Notes: generated by a model not told the origin, from the letters alone. 64,000 nt of DNA from Vibrio owensii CAIM 1854 = LMG 25443 (GCF_000817815.1 NZ_JPRD01000049.1:121817-185816), one strand, 5' to 3'. Counted from the stretch's first letter, positions 1 to 9,463 are shown. Translations and numbers: made by a program.

Positions 1-3000
1 GATGGCACTTACAGCTTCGCGCCAAATGAAAACTTCAACGGTGGCGTAAGCCTAGACGTAGTTGTCGCTGATGAAGACGGTGCCACTGCGACAACCAACG
101 CGAACATTGATGTATTGCCAGTCAACGATGCTCCGGTATCTGGCGATTTGGCTTACAGCGTCGATGAAGACGGTTCAATCACATTGAGTCAAGAGCAGTT
201 ACTGGCTCAAGCGGGTGACGTAGACAGCGATAATCTAGAAGCAGTGAACTTAACCGCGGTAGCCAATGCAACCGTTGTTGAGAACCAAGATGGTAGCTTT
301 ACGATTACGCCTGATGCGAACTTCAATGGCGATATCGACCTAAGCTTCGACTTGATTGATAACGATGGTGCGAGCGTGGAAGTGGGCGTCGACCTAACGG
401 TGAACCCAATTAACGATGCTCCGCAATCAACACCAGTGAATATTGCTGGTACCGAAGATACTACCATTCTTATTACGCAGGACATGTTGCTTGCTAACGC
501 GACAGACATCGACAACACCTACGATGAACTGTCTGCTGTCGACCTAGTGATTGATGAGCAATACGGTGACTTGCTAGACAACGGTGATGGCACTTGGTCA
601 TTCACTCCAGCTGAGAACTTCAACGGTGATGTGCCAATGTCGTTCGGCGTCAGCGATGGTGATTTAGTTACGCCGGTTGAAGGCAATCTAAACGTCGAAG
701 CGGTTAACGATGCACCAGAAGCACCAACCATCCAGATGCAAGGCGAAGAAGATGTGGTCATGGTGATTGACCCAGCTTACATCGCTGATCAAGTTACGGA
801 TCTTGATGGTGACGAAATCAGCGTAGAAAGCATCACGGTTCGTGCGCCTGCAAACGCGACATTAACTCAGCAGCCAGATGGTATGTACCACTTGGTAACC
901 ACTCAAGACTTCAATGGTTTGGTGGAACTGGGCTACACCGCGACGGATGGTGAAGAAGTGGTTGAAGGCTCGTTGAATGTGGATGTCATTCCAGTCAACG
1001 ATGCTCCATTCAATGTGGGTAATGCCTTTATGGCAACCGACGAAGATGGCGCATTCACCTTCGACGCTGGCGACCTGATGAACTTGTTCGGCGACATCGA
1101 CACTGAAAACCTAGTCGTATCACGCATTATCACCGCAGAAGGTGAAGATGGTGGTGAGGTAACAGACAACGGTGACGGTACTTGGACATTCACACCGACT
1201 GGCGATTTTGCAGGGGTTTCTGACTTGCAAGTTGTGGTAAGTGATGGTGAGTTTGAAACAGTACTTGATGTGCCAGTGTTTGTTCGCCCTGTTGCGGATG
1301 GCGCGGTCATCACAACCGACCATGATGGTCCGTTAGTGTTCGGTGAGGACGAAACGGGTCACCTAGGCTTGAATGTCGGTCTAATCGACGATTCAGAAAC
1401 GCTAAGTAACCTAGTGATGACTGGTTTCCCTGTTGGCTTCGAAGTTACGGATGGTGTGAACACCATTACCATTACGGAACCGGGTCAATACATCGACTTG
1501 AACGAGTGGGATATTTCAGACCTGCAAATGACGCCTCCGGCTGACTTTAATGGCGAGTTCTTCGTAACCGTGACCGCAACAACGGTGGATTATGGTGACG
1601 AGCCAGAAGAGTTCGAAGATGGCATCGATTCAGGTGACTTCGAAACCCTAGCGGGTGAACCTGTTATCCTAACCGCAGATGACCTAATCGGATTGGCAGA
1701 GCACGTAGACGCTGACGCGGGTGATGAAGTGAAATTCGTTCACCTAGCTGATCGCAGCCAAGGTGAGATTGTCGATAACGGTGATGGCACATGGACATTC
1801 AATCCAGCACCAGGCTTTACTGGTGAAGCGGATATCGCTTACGTGATTGATAAAGACGGTGTGCTTCATGATGAGCAAACGGGTGTGGTCGTGAAAGAAG
1901 ATGCGCCACAAGAGAATGCTTCTCCAGAGATCGACAGCATTTCTACCACAGAAATGGCTGCGGATGGCACCTTGTCGTTCACCAATGATGACATGCTATC
2001 GACCTTGAGCGATGCAGAAGGCGACAGCTTGAGCATTGAGTCAGTGAGCCTAATGGAAGGTCAAGGTGTGATAGAGACCGATAACCAAGGTAACTACCAA
2101 TTCACACCAGCAGAAGGCTACACCGGAGATGTTCAAGTTGGCTTCATTGCAACTGATGGTGAAAACCGCATTGAGAGCTTCTTTAATGTCGACATCCAAG
2201 GTGAAGGTGAAACCACAACCAGCGAAGGCTACGCACTCGCTGATGATGGTTCACTAACACTAACGGAAGCACAGTTGATTGATGAGCTTGGCATTAGCCC
2301 TTCAGCAGAAGTGTTGGATGTCGCTGATGCAAACGATGCTGGTTTCTTTGCGAAATCAGGTGATGAAGAGTGGACATACTGGCCGAACGATGACTTCGAT
2401 GGCAATTTGGCTATGGATGTTCAGGTCAACGACAACGGTGAAGTATCGACTCAGAATCTGAGCATCCAAGTTGCAGACGATTCAGCGCAAAGCGACGAAC
2501 CACAGATCCAAACTGCTCAAGCATCATCAGAGCAGCAAGTCGGCGAAGCGCAACAGCCTGAAGAGCAAGCAGCAAACGGTGCAGACAGTGAAGAGGAGAG
2601 CGCAGCTGATGTGACTGCAGCACCAGGCGATACCATTTCTATCTCGGTTCCAGATGAGGTCAGTGGTAACGAATCGGTGGATTATGCAGAAATGTCCGGT
2701 CTACCTGATGGTGCATCAGTAAGCAACGCACTGGATAACGGCGATGGCAGCTTCACATTAAGTGGCAACCTGAACCAACCAGTATCGGTTGACCTACCAG
2801 AAGGTTACGAAGGTACGAGCGAAATCCAATTCCAAGGTTACGACGAATTGGGCAGCGCGGTAGAAGGTGCGAGTGGCACAGTTGAAGTTGAAGTCGATGA
2901 TCAATACACCATGCAAGGTTCTGCTCAAGATCAGCAACCAGATATGGCGGGGATGGAATCTGGTGGCAGCGACTGGACAAGTGCGGGAGGTCAAGATCAA

Positions 3001-3093
3001 GGTGTTGACTTCACGGATGACTCTGGCAGCTTCGACTCGGATACTCAAACGGGTACTGACCAAGGCAACGATTTCGATCAAAGCTCAATGTAA
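1..3093 (+). CDS. Large cadherin-like repeat adhesin, C-terminal part (5' end outside window)
   Basis: The reading frame is open from the first base, so the gene starts before the window; 1030 residues are visible. It consists of tandem beta-sandwich repeats of about 97 residues with the linker motif (P/A)-V/I-NDAP, seen four times at about 118, 406, 700 and 991, followed by more diverged repeats. Each repeat carries DNGDGTWxFTP-like and acidic DxDxD-type stretches expected to bind calcium. This architecture (tandem-95/Cadherin-type modules) is known from giant secreted or surface adhesins exported by type I systems. The last 200 residues are Gln, Asp, Ser and Gly rich and end in QSSM. No GGxGxDxxx RTX nonapeptides are present in the visible part, which is unusual for the C terminus of a type I substrate. 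Adhesin is a family-level inference; the partner exporter is not in view. Confidence 0.85.
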   Translation, partial: DGTYSFAPNENFNGGVSLDVVVADEDGATATTNANIDVLPVNDAPVSGDLAYSVDEDGSITLSQEQLLAQAGDVDSDNLEAVNLTAVANATVVENQDGSFTITPDANFNGDIDLSFDLIDNDGASVEVGVDLTVNPINDAPQSTPVNIAGTEDTTILITQDMLLANATDIDNTYDELSAVDLVIDEQYGDLLDNGDGTWSFTPAENFNGDVPMSFGVSDGDLVTPVEGNLNVEAVNDAPEAPTIQMQGEEDVVMVIDPAYIADQVTDLDGDEISVESITVRAPANATLTQQPDGMYHLVTTQDFNGLVELGYTATDGEEVVEGSLNVDVIPVNDAPFNVGNAFMATDEDGAFTFDAGDLMNLFGDIDTENLVVSRIITAEGEDGGEVTDNGDGTWTFTPTGDFAGVSDLQVVVSDGEFETVLDVPVFVRPVADGAVITTDHDGPLVFGEDETGHLGLNVGLIDDSETLSNLVMTGFPVGFEVTDGVNTITITEPGQYIDLNEWDISDLQMTPPADFNGEFFVTVTATTVDYGDEPEEFEDGIDSGDFETLAGEPVILTADDLIGLAEHVDADAGDEVKFVHLADRSQGEIVDNGDGTWTFNPAPGFTGEADIAYVIDKDGVLHDEQTGVVVKEDAPQENASPEIDSISTTEMAADGTLSFTNDDMLSTLSDAEGDSLSIESVSLMEGQGVIETDNQGNYQFTPAEGYTGDVQVGFIATDGENRIESFFNVDIQGEGETTTSEGYALADDGSLTLTEAQLIDELGISPSAEVLDVADANDAGFFAKSGDEEWTYWPNDDFDGNLAMDVQVNDNGEVSTQNLSIQVADDSAQSDEPQIQTAQASSEQQVGEAQQPEEQAANGADSEEESAADVTAAPGDTISISVPDEVSGNESVDYAEMSGLPDGASVSNALDNGDGSFTLSGNLNQPVSVDLPEGYEGTSEIQFQGYDELGSAVEGASGTVEVEVDDQYTMQGSAQDQQPDMAGMESGGSDWTSAGGQDQGVDFTDDSGSFDSDTQTGTDQGNDFDQSSM
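118..1300 (+). repeat. Tandem ~97-codon cadherin-like repeats
   Basis: The codons for the NDAP linker recur at about 118, 406, 700 and 991, a period of 288-294 bases. DNA similarity between units is partial, with related stretches such as the GATGGCACTTGG-like segment in each, so the array is an old in-frame duplication rather than a recent expansion. Confidence 0.8.
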
Positions 3094-3132
3094 CCAGTCC
3101 TAGACGAGGGCAGTGTCATTGCTGCCCAAACC

Positions 3133-3167
3133 AAAGCCATGCAGAGCCTACTTTGCATGGCTTTTTT
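3133..3167 (+). terminator. Rho-independent terminator after the adhesin
   Basis: An 11-bp perfect stem (AAAGCCATGCA with its complement) with a 10-nt loop is followed by a T run, 40 bases after the adhesin stop codon. Confidence 0.85.
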
Positions 3168-3260
3168 GTTGGTCTTCTTTCTATGAGCTCTAGAAAAAAA
3201 CTTGGAAATTGAAAAAAGTATTCTTAGCTAGTTAAAGAGTGAGTTACAAGGAGGAGCGAC

Positions 3261-3614
3261 ATGTACCGTTATGTCAGTTCGCCAAAAGCGTCAAAGTACA
3301 TAGTACCGCCGCCACTGCATCGTGAGTTGTCGTGTATGGATGTGCCGGAGTCAGAACTAGAGATGCGTGAAATTCTGAACAATTGGTTTGCCGATGGATT
3401 GGCGCCCATCATTCAGAATGAAGACAATTTCATCTCTGCTAATGAGCAACAGCGCTTTGAGCAGCTCAGCCGTACGGTGGGCGTGCTACTGCGTAATAAA
3501 GATTACTACTTCGCCACCAAGCGGATTCTTTCGTTGTGGGAGCAAGACTGCTTAGAAACCACTTACGTTAATTATCTGATTTTACGTAGTGAGCGCATAC
3601 CATACTTCGAATAA
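3261..3614 (+). CDS. Conserved hypothetical protein, 117 aa
   Basis: A perfect Shine-Dalgarno sequence (AAGGAGG, 3248-3254) lies 6 bases before the ATG, strong evidence for a real gene. The product has no signal peptide or membrane segment and is probably a helical cytoplasmic protein. I do not recognise the family. It has its own upstream region after the adhesin terminator and is followed, 121 bases later, by the chemoreceptor gene in the same direction. Confidence 0.75.
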   Translation: MYRYVSSPKASKYIVPPPLHRELSCMDVPESELEMREILNNWFADGLAPIIQNEDNFISANEQQRFEQLSRTVGVLLRNKDYYFATKRILSLWEQDCLETTYVNYLILRSERIPYFE

Positions 3615-3735
3615 GTCCCATTTCTTGGCTTGAAATAGTCGTTTACATGGTTTTCTTAGTAACTTTTGATACCTGTATTTAACATTTTTGTAAACATCGT
3701 TATATTTAAGGCTCATCGTTGTCAGGAGTTTATGG

Positions 3736-5736
3736 ATGAACCTTACTATATCAGGGAAGTTGCAGCTCAGTTTTGTGCTGCTAGCCGTACTTTTTATGGC
3801 ATCAGCGGTATTCACGTATCGCAACGTCACCACCGTAGAGCAATACGCCTCTTCGTTACTTAAATCCGATTTACCGACCGTCGACACCAGTCGCGGTATC
3901 CAACAGTCCGTTCAAGCGTCTCTGTCTTCTATTCGAGCCTACATGTTGCTAGGTGGCGATGAAGAGGCTAGCGCACGTCTGAGTGAGGACGTACGCAATA
4001 TCATGGCATCTACAGACGAGTCGCTTCCAACGTTGCAGGCTTTGATCTCTGAACAGGATTTTCAAGCGATTCAAAACCAGTGGGATGCGGTCAAAGTCTC
4101 TTTGAACAAGCTGATTGAACTTAGCCACAGTGACGAGAGCTTACCCGCGCACAACCTCTTTATTAACGAAGCGGCACCCATTGCAGAAGTGGCACTTGAT
4201 CAGCTTCAAAGCTTAATCAATGAAGAGTCGGGAAACCCATTTGGTGGAGACAGAAAACGTCTATTTAAAGTCTACGCCGACAGTTATACCTCGCTCGCCA
4301 ATGCACTGTCTGCTCTGCGAGATTTCCTGTTGTACGGGCAGCAAGATCATTTGGACAAATACCACGACTTGATTAAGTACCATAATCAGTCTGTAGCGGA
4401 AATTGACAGCAAACTCGACAGACTGACCGATAACGACCAATCACTGTGGTCACTATTTAAAGAAATGCAGCAACTGTACTTTCCTTTAGCAGAGCAGGTG
4501 ATTGCATTGCGTCAATCGCCAGAATGGAACGAATCAAACTTGTTAATGGCGAATGAACTGTTGCCAGCAGCGGATGCACTAGACCAAAGTTTAGAAACGA
4601 TCGTATTGGCTCAGCAAAGTCGTGCTGATCAAAGTGGAAAGGGTATTAATCAGTCGATCAAGAACGTACTGACCACTATGTTGATTGCATCGGCATTAGT
4701 TTTGTTTGCCGCAGTAGCGATTTCAAAATACATGGGCAACACCATTGGTCGCCGAGTGAAAAACTTATCGGAGCGAGCAAAGACGATCGCTTCAGGGGAC
4801 GTTTCTCAGCCTCCGCTCACCGTTGTTGGGAAAGATGAATTGGCAGACCTTACCGATTCGATTAACCGCATGAACCAATCGTTAGCGAGCATTGTGGCAG
4901 GGGTGAGTGAGAAAGCGCACCAAGTGGATACCAGTATGGGGGCTTTGTTGGAATCGGCGCAAGTCACCTCATCGAATGTGGAACAGCAACAGACCAGCAT
5001 TGTTGAAATGGGAAGCCAATTGGATGAAATCGCTTTAGCCGCGCGTAACACCCTAGATCAAGCCAACCAATCGGTGCAGAAGCTTTCTGATTCAAAAGGC
5101 GAGATTGAACAAGGTCGTGATGCTTTAGAGCAAAACAAAGTCACTATGGAAAGCTTACATGGCAGCATTGAAACCGCGAGTACGCAAGTGACGCAGTTAA
5201 GTAAAGAGAGCGAAGCCATTGGTCGAGTTACAGAGGTGATTGAAGGCTTAGCAGAACAAACTAACTTACTGGCATTGAATGCCGCGATAGAAGCAGCGCG
5301 TGCGGGTGACCAAGGACGAGGCTTTGCGGTTGTGGCGGACGAAGTACGTATGTTAGCAACTCGCACCACTCAATCGACGACAGAAATCAACGGCATTATC
5401 AACGCGATTCAACGCTCGACCAATTCGGTGGTTGAGGAGATTGAACACAGTCAATCACTTGCGGAGCAGGGCGCTGAGCACATTGAAAAAGCGGTAACTC
5501 GTTTGCTTGTCACGACCGAGCAAATTGGTTCTTTGAATGAACAAATGGCAGAGCTTGCGGCAGCGGCAGAGCAGCAATCTCATGCGACCAATTCGATCAC
5601 TGGATTGATGTCCGGTATTACTCAATCAGTGGATGAGGTTTCGAATAACAGCCAACGTGCATCAGAGACATCATTGCAAGTAAAAGAGCAAGTTACTGAG
5701 CTGAATCAACAGATGGCAACTTTTAAAACGGCGTAG
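3736..5736 (+). CDS. Methyl-accepting chemotaxis protein with large helical periplasmic sensor
   Basis: A 666-residue transmembrane chemoreceptor. The first membrane segment is at about residues 8-28 and the second at about 310-332. Between them are roughly 280 residues that look almost entirely helical, resembling the helical bimodular (HBM) ligand domain of some Pseudomonas receptors; that subtype is an inference. A HAMP domain (about 333-385) follows, then the signalling domain with the highly conserved hairpin tip (EQTNLLALNAAIEAARAG) that contacts CheA and CheW. A Shine-Dalgarno (CAGGAG, 3723-3728) precedes the ATG at 3736. No CheA-CheY genes are nearby, so it would feed the main chemotaxis array. 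The C terminus lacks a CheR/CheB-tethering pentapeptide. The ligand is unknown. Confidence 0.93.
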   Translation: MNLTISGKLQLSFVLLAVLFMASAVFTYRNVTTVEQYASSLLKSDLPTVDTSRGIQQSVQASLSSIRAYMLLGGDEEASARLSEDVRNIMASTDESLPTLQALISEQDFQAIQNQWDAVKVSLNKLIELSHSDESLPAHNLFINEAAPIAEVALDQLQSLINEESGNPFGGDRKRLFKVYADSYTSLANALSALRDFLLYGQQDHLDKYHDLIKYHNQSVAEIDSKLDRLTDNDQSLWSLFKEMQQLYFPLAEQVIALRQSPEWNESNLLMANELLPAADALDQSLETIVLAQQSRADQSGKGINQSIKNVLTTMLIASALVLFAAVAISKYMGNTIGRRVKNLSERAKTIASGDVSQPPLTVVGKDELADLTDSINRMNQSLASIVAGVSEKAHQVDTSMGALLESAQVTSSNVEQQQTSIVEMGSQLDEIALAARNTLDQANQSVQKLSDSKGEIEQGRDALEQNKVTMESLHGSIETASTQVTQLSKESEAIGRVTEVIEGLAEQTNLLALNAAIEAARAGDQGRGFAVVADEVRMLATRTTQSTTEINGIINAIQRSTNSVVEEIEHSQSLAEQGAEHIEKAVTRLLVTTEQIGSLNEQMAELAAAAEQQSHATNSITGLMSGITQSVDEVSNNSQRASETSLQVKEQVTELNQQMATFKTA

Positions 5737-5783
5737 ATAAGGTTTACGTCTGTTCATCTACTTTTGAACGTTAACCAAATAGT

Positions 5784-5828
5784 AAAAAAGCCCCAATCCT
5801 TTTTACACAAAAAGGGTTGGGGCTTTTT
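5784..5828 (+). terminator. Strong terminator after the chemoreceptor gene
   Basis: A near-perfect 20-bp stem (AAAAAGCCCCAATCCTTTTT and its complement, ACAC loop) runs into the T-rich arm, 48 bases after the stop codon. Confidence 0.9.
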
Positions 5829-5907
5829 GTTGGATGATACGCCGATATTCGTCTGCTTGCTCATTGGATTTGGCTATTTAAATCATAGCTAAAACCAAAT
5901 TTTCTTC

Positions 5908-6015
5908 GCCGAGCCGGAGTCGTAATATGACTCCATCGGCAGCAAATACTGCAAAAGAATTTTTAAACTTTATACCAATCCCGGTAAGAGAATCGTTCGT
6001 TACTACGATTGGTAT
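5908..6015 (+). promoter_or_regulatory. Structured leader with inverted repeats upstream of dps
   Basis: Two inverted-repeat elements lie between the upstream terminator and dps. The first (5908-5940) pairs GGAGTC with GACTCC plus an outer GCCGA/TCGGC. The second pairs ATACCAATC (5972-5980) with GATTGGTAT (6007-6015), and its interior offers a competing stem, AATCGT (5991-5996) with ACGATT (6005-6010). The ends of the second element resemble the ATACCAAT-type short intergenic repeats that I associate with marine gammaproteobacteria. It could be such a repeat or a regulatory mRNA structure. Confidence 0.45.
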
Positions 6016-6036
6016 CATCCTTCTAGGAGCAAGATT

Positions 6037-6516
6037 ATGAACAAACAAGTAAGCCTAATTGGTCTAGACAGCGAACAATCAGCACAACTAGCTCAACAGT
6101 TAAATCAACTGCTAGCGCATTACCAAGTGTTGTACATGAACTCTCGCGGTTACCACTGGAACATTAAAGGTGCGCAATTCTTCGAACTGCACGTAAAATT
6201 TGAAGAGATCTACACTGATCTACAAACAAAAATCGATGAGCTTGCAGAGCGTATTCTAACTTTGGGTCATACGCCAGCGCACGCATTCAGCAACTACTTG
6301 GAAGCAAGTGAAATTAAAGAACATCAAAACGCGACTTCTGGTGAGGAGTGTGTACAAGGTCTGGTTCAAGGCTTTAGCGTTCTACTTCTAAAACAGCGTG
6401 AGATTCTACAAAACGCGGGTGAAGCAGATGACGAAGGTACAGCGGCATTGATGGGTGACTACATCCGTGAGCAAGAAAAATTAATGTGGATGCTTAACGC
6501 TTACCTACAAGGCTAA
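6037..6516 (+). CDS. dps: Dps-family ferritin-like protein
   Basis: A 159-residue Dps protein, the usual family length. Dps forms a 12-subunit shell that oxidises Fe(II) with hydrogen peroxide and protects DNA in stress and stationary phase. The inter-subunit ferroxidase site is intact: His40, His52, Glu56, Asp67 and Glu71 have exactly the spacing of the E. coli ligands. The N terminus is short and has only one Lys, so strong direct DNA binding through a Lys-rich tail is doubtful. The start is supported by an AGGAG sequence about 7 bases upstream. The gene is monocistronic, with a terminator 60 bases after the stop. Confidence 0.93.
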   Translation: MNKQVSLIGLDSEQSAQLAQQLNQLLAHYQVLYMNSRGYHWNIKGAQFFELHVKFEEIYTDLQTKIDELAERILTLGHTPAHAFSNYLEASEIKEHQNATSGEECVQGLVQGFSVLLLKQREILQNAGEADDEGTAALMGDYIREQEKLMWMLNAYLQG

Positions 6517-6575
6517 GCAACGCATCACTCAAGCAATCCTTGGGAACGCATGAAACAATCGGGAATAAGTCATAA

Positions 6576-6600
6576 GGGGCACGTTGGTGCCCCTTTTTTT
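6576..6600 (+). terminator. Terminator after dps
   Basis: GGGGCAC pairs with GTGCCCC around a 4-nt loop and is followed by eight T residues. Confidence 0.9.
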
Positions 6601-6624
6601 GTTTGCGTATTTTATATGTGTGCT

Positions 6625-7239
6625 TTATTTACGTGGTAAGGATTCGAAATGGCTCAATAAATCACTGAGTTCATTAAGCGCCAACGAGGCTGAATCATTG
6701 AAGGTTTCTTGATTACCGTGATGAACAAGGCAAGAGGGCATCTGAGCGTTATACGCTGCCTGCAAGTCGTAAAGGTAATCGCCGACATAAAGCACTTCAT
6801 CCGGCATCAAACGCCACTCTTTCGCCAACACCTGCAAAGACAATGGATCTGGCTTGGGCGGGAAGCATTCACGAGTGATGACTCGCTCCACAGAGATTTG
6901 GTTGTGTTCTAGTTTGCGCTGCGTGGCGATTTGGCAGTTGCGTGTCACGATAGCGGTTTTGATTTCATTTTGATGCAAGTGGGCGAGCAATTCATGGCAG
7001 CCAATCATTGGAGCAGACTGCTCAGCATCAGAAATCTCGTAATCAAATATCACGTTATGAGCGTGCTCTCGATGATGAGGGTGCTCAAGTGCGTCGACAA
7101 AATCCAATAGATCTTCACTCTGCGGACAACCTAGCTGTTGTCGCAATTCGCCAAAGTTCATATCAGAACTCACCAAGGTGTTGTCTAAATCAAACACCAC
7201 GGCTTTAATTTTATCGAGCTGTAAAGGGAATGGAATCAT
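6625..7239 (-). CDS. HAD-superfamily phosphatase
   Basis: A 204-residue haloacid dehalogenase-type hydrolase. Motif I is DLDNT (Asp17 nucleophile, Asp19), motif II the Thr of TRN, motif III the Lys of KPDP, and motif IV GDYLYD, so the Mg-dependent phosphatase site is complete. A small helical cap between motifs I and II places it with the phosphoglycolate phosphatase/beta-phosphoglucomutase-like group; the substrate cannot be read from sequence. I chose the ATG at 7239 because GAGG sits 5 bases upstream; a TTG 15 bases earlier would place that Shine-Dalgarno inside the gene. It converges on dps and is divergent from the carboxypeptidase gene. Confidence 0.85.
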   Translation of the reverse strand: MIPFPLQLDKIKAVVFDLDNTLVSSDMNFGELRQQLGCPQSEDLLDFVDALEHPHHREHAHNVIFDYEISDAEQSAPMIGCHELLAHLHQNEIKTAIVTRNCQIATQRKLEHNQISVERVITRECFPPKPDPLSLQVLAKEWRLMPDEVLYVGDYLYDLQAAYNAQMPSCLVHHGNQETFNDSASLALNELSDLLSHFESLPRK

Positions 7240-7363
7240 AATGACCTCGTACAACTTAACCGAACTATCGTTTTAAAAAACAAAAGGTTATTGTTAAGTT
7301 TAGATTCTTCTGCTTAGATTGTACGAAAATAAATCAACCATGTATCACAAAACAAGGACGCGC

Positions 7364-8359
7364 ATGATTATTCCTAAACCATTACAAAAAGGCGACACCA
7401 TCGGCTTTTTCTCGCCATCCTCCCCAGCCACGGTATTTGCACCAGCGCGTTTTGAGCGTGCCAAAGCGTACGTGGAATCTCATGGTTACCAGCTAAAAGC
7501 AGGCAGCTTAACGGGCAAAACTGACCAATATCGCTCGGGTTCGATTCAAGAGCGAGTAGAAGAATTGAATGCGCTGATTCGTGATCCTGAAGTGCGCTGT
7601 ATTATGTCGACCATTGGCGGTTACAACAGTAACTCATTGCTGCCTTACATTGATTACGAGGCATTGAAGAAAGATCCCAAGATCATTGTTGGCTATTCGG
7701 ATGTGACGGCTCTACTCATGGGCATTTATGCACAAACCGGCATCGTTACTTTCTATGGTCCCGCTTTAGTGGCATCTCTGGGTGAATTCCCGCCACTGGT
7801 GGACGAGACCTTCGCTTCGTTCGAATCGATAGTGAATACATTAGTCGGCTTGGATCATCAATACACAATGCCACTAGGGTGGACAGATGAATGGATAGAG
7901 TGGGGCGAGCAAGACCGCGCAAAGCACACGCTAGCGAACCAGTGGCACTTTAAAGGCGAAGGCAAGATCACCGGACGCTTGATTGGCGGCAACCTCAATA
8001 CCATGACAGGCATCTGGGCAAGCAAGTTTATGCCGAGTATCGAACAAGGCGATATTTTGCTGGTGGAAGATTGCTTGCAGGGTATTGAAACGGTCGAACG
8101 CTCTTTTGCGCTGCTCAAGCTTTCTGGCGTGTTTGAAAAAGTCAGTGCAGTTGTTCTTGGCAAGCATGAAAAGTTCAACGATAAAGGCACAGGACGAGCA
8201 CCTATAGATGTGTTGCTAGAAGTGCTTAACGGTCAACCGCTGCCGATTTTGTATGATTTTGATAGCTGTCATACCCACCCAATGCTCACCGTTCCATTGG
8301 GCTCGACCATGACGCTCGACTTTGACAATGAAACGGTGACAGTGAGTTTAAAGAGCTAG
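7364..8359 (+). CDS. S66-family LD-carboxypeptidase (LdcA/MccF-like)
   Basis: A 331-residue S66 serine peptidase. The family cleaves the L,D bond of murein tetrapeptides (LdcA) or detoxifies peptidyl nucleotides such as microcin C (MccF). The nucleophile Ser lies in VGYSDVTALL, and the Glu and His of the triad are expected in LLVEDCLQGIE and in the C-terminal CHTHPMLTVPLG segment. The length and the central insertion fit MccF-like members as well as LdcA. The ATG at 7364 has AAGGA 5 bases upstream; earlier in-frame starts at 7319 (TTG) and 7340 lack a good ribosome site. No signal peptide, so cytoplasmic. Confidence 0.87.
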   Translation: MIIPKPLQKGDTIGFFSPSSPATVFAPARFERAKAYVESHGYQLKAGSLTGKTDQYRSGSIQERVEELNALIRDPEVRCIMSTIGGYNSNSLLPYIDYEALKKDPKIIVGYSDVTALLMGIYAQTGIVTFYGPALVASLGEFPPLVDETFASFESIVNTLVGLDHQYTMPLGWTDEWIEWGEQDRAKHTLANQWHFKGEGKITGRLIGGNLNTMTGIWASKFMPSIEQGDILLVEDCLQGIETVERSFALLKLSGVFEKVSAVVLGKHEKFNDKGTGRAPIDVLLEVLNGQPLPILYDFDSCHTHPMLTVPLGSTMTLDFDNETVTVSLKS

Positions 8360-8377
8360 CTTTTTTGACTAGCTCTT
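8351..8377. terminator. Possible bidirectional hairpin between convergent genes
   Basis: AAGAGCTAG (8351-8359, including the stop codon of the peptidase gene) pairs with CTAGCTCTT (8369-8377). The T run is in the loop rather than after the stem, so termination activity is uncertain. Confidence 0.4.
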
Positions 8378-8386
8378 GAGAGAAAA

Positions 8387-9463
8387 CTACTTCTCCTCAA
8401 GACGAAAGATTTTGCCGCTGTCGGTAGAAAAGTAGATATAACCATCGGGGCTGATGGTTATATCTCTTACTCGCTCACCAAGATTCTCCATCAATCTTTT
8501 TGATTCGGTGAGCTTGCCATTCTCAATAGAAACCACGTTGATGTGCGCTAGTTTCAATGCACCGGCGAGGATTTTTCCGTCCAACTCTGGGTATTTATCG
8601 CCACGGTACAAAATCATATTGCTGGGTGCGATAGAAGGGATGTATACCAACTTTGGATCTTCCATTCCCGGCAACGACTTAGCTTCCCCAACGTCCAACG
8701 GTCCCCAATATTCTTTACCATGAGAGACTTTTGCCCAGCCGTAGTTTGCGCCTTTCTTGATTAGGTTAATTTCATCGCCGCCGCGTGGTCCATGTTCAAT
8801 CGACCACAGCTGTTTTGTTGCTTCGTCGTAAAACATACCTTGTGGGTTGCGGTGTCCGTAACTCCATATCTCAGGACGAGCTTCGGAAGGTTTGAATGGG
8901 TTGTCTTGTGGAACCGAACCATCAAGGTTAAGGCGCAGAATACTGCCAGCATGGGTTTGAGTGTCTTGCCCATTATCACGTTCACCACGGTCACCGATTG
9001 AGAAGTAAACTTTGTCGTCTACAAATGAAATTCGACTGCCGTAGTGGCGACCCGTGTCGGTGATGGCATCAGCAACAAAGAGATCTTTCCAACCTACAAG
9101 CTGATTGTTTTGCAATTGCGCCGTCGCTAACGCCACCGTATTGCCTTTACTCGTGCGCTTGCTGTAGGTAAAGAAGAGCTGCGGATTTTGCGTATCGGCA
9201 TTCGGTGCGAGCGCGACATCCAATAAGCCAGCTTGCCCATTGGTATTCACATCGGGGACGTTAAACAGCTTTTGAGGTTTGCCTGATGTGATATCCAGCA
9301 GCGAAACCGTACCGTTCTTTTCATTGACGATAACGCGTTGGCTATCTAAGAACTCGATCCCCCAAGGGATCTGAAATCCATTCGCCACTTCGTTAGCGCG
9401 GTATTCGGCAGCGTTGGCAGAAAAGGATAAACAAGCGAGTAGGGCAGCAGCAATCGTTCTCAT
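8387..9463 (-). CDS. Periplasmic PQQ-type sugar (aldose) dehydrogenase, YliI/Asd-like
   Basis: A 358-residue six-bladed beta-propeller of the soluble glucose/aldose dehydrogenase family, which uses PQQ and calcium to oxidise sugars in the periplasm. It has an N-terminal signal peptide (cleavage near SANAA), the family segment EIWSYGHRNPQGM, and HGPRGGDEINLIKKGANYGWA, which carries PQQ and Ca contacts. The ATG at 9463 has AAGGA 5 bases upstream; a TTG 12 bases earlier is unlikely. No PQQ biosynthesis genes are in the window, so cofactor supply is not shown. The electron acceptor is unknown; the cytochrome fusion at 49.4 kb is a speculative candidate. Confidence 0.88.
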   Translation of the reverse strand: MRTIAAALLACLSFSANAAEYRANEVANGFQIPWGIEFLDSQRVIVNEKNGTVSLLDITSGKPQKLFNVPDVNTNGQAGLLDVALAPNADTQNPQLFFTYSKRTSKGNTVALATAQLQNNQLVGWKDLFVADAITDTGRHYGSRISFVDDKVYFSIGDRGERDNGQDTQTHAGSILRLNLDGSVPQDNPFKPSEARPEIWSYGHRNPQGMFYDEATKQLWSIEHGPRGGDEINLIKKGANYGWAKVSHGKEYWGPLDVGEAKSLPGMEDPKLVYIPSIAPSNMILYRGDKYPELDGKILAGALKLAHINVVSIENGKLTESKRLMENLGERVRDITISPDGYIYFSTDSGKIFRLEEK

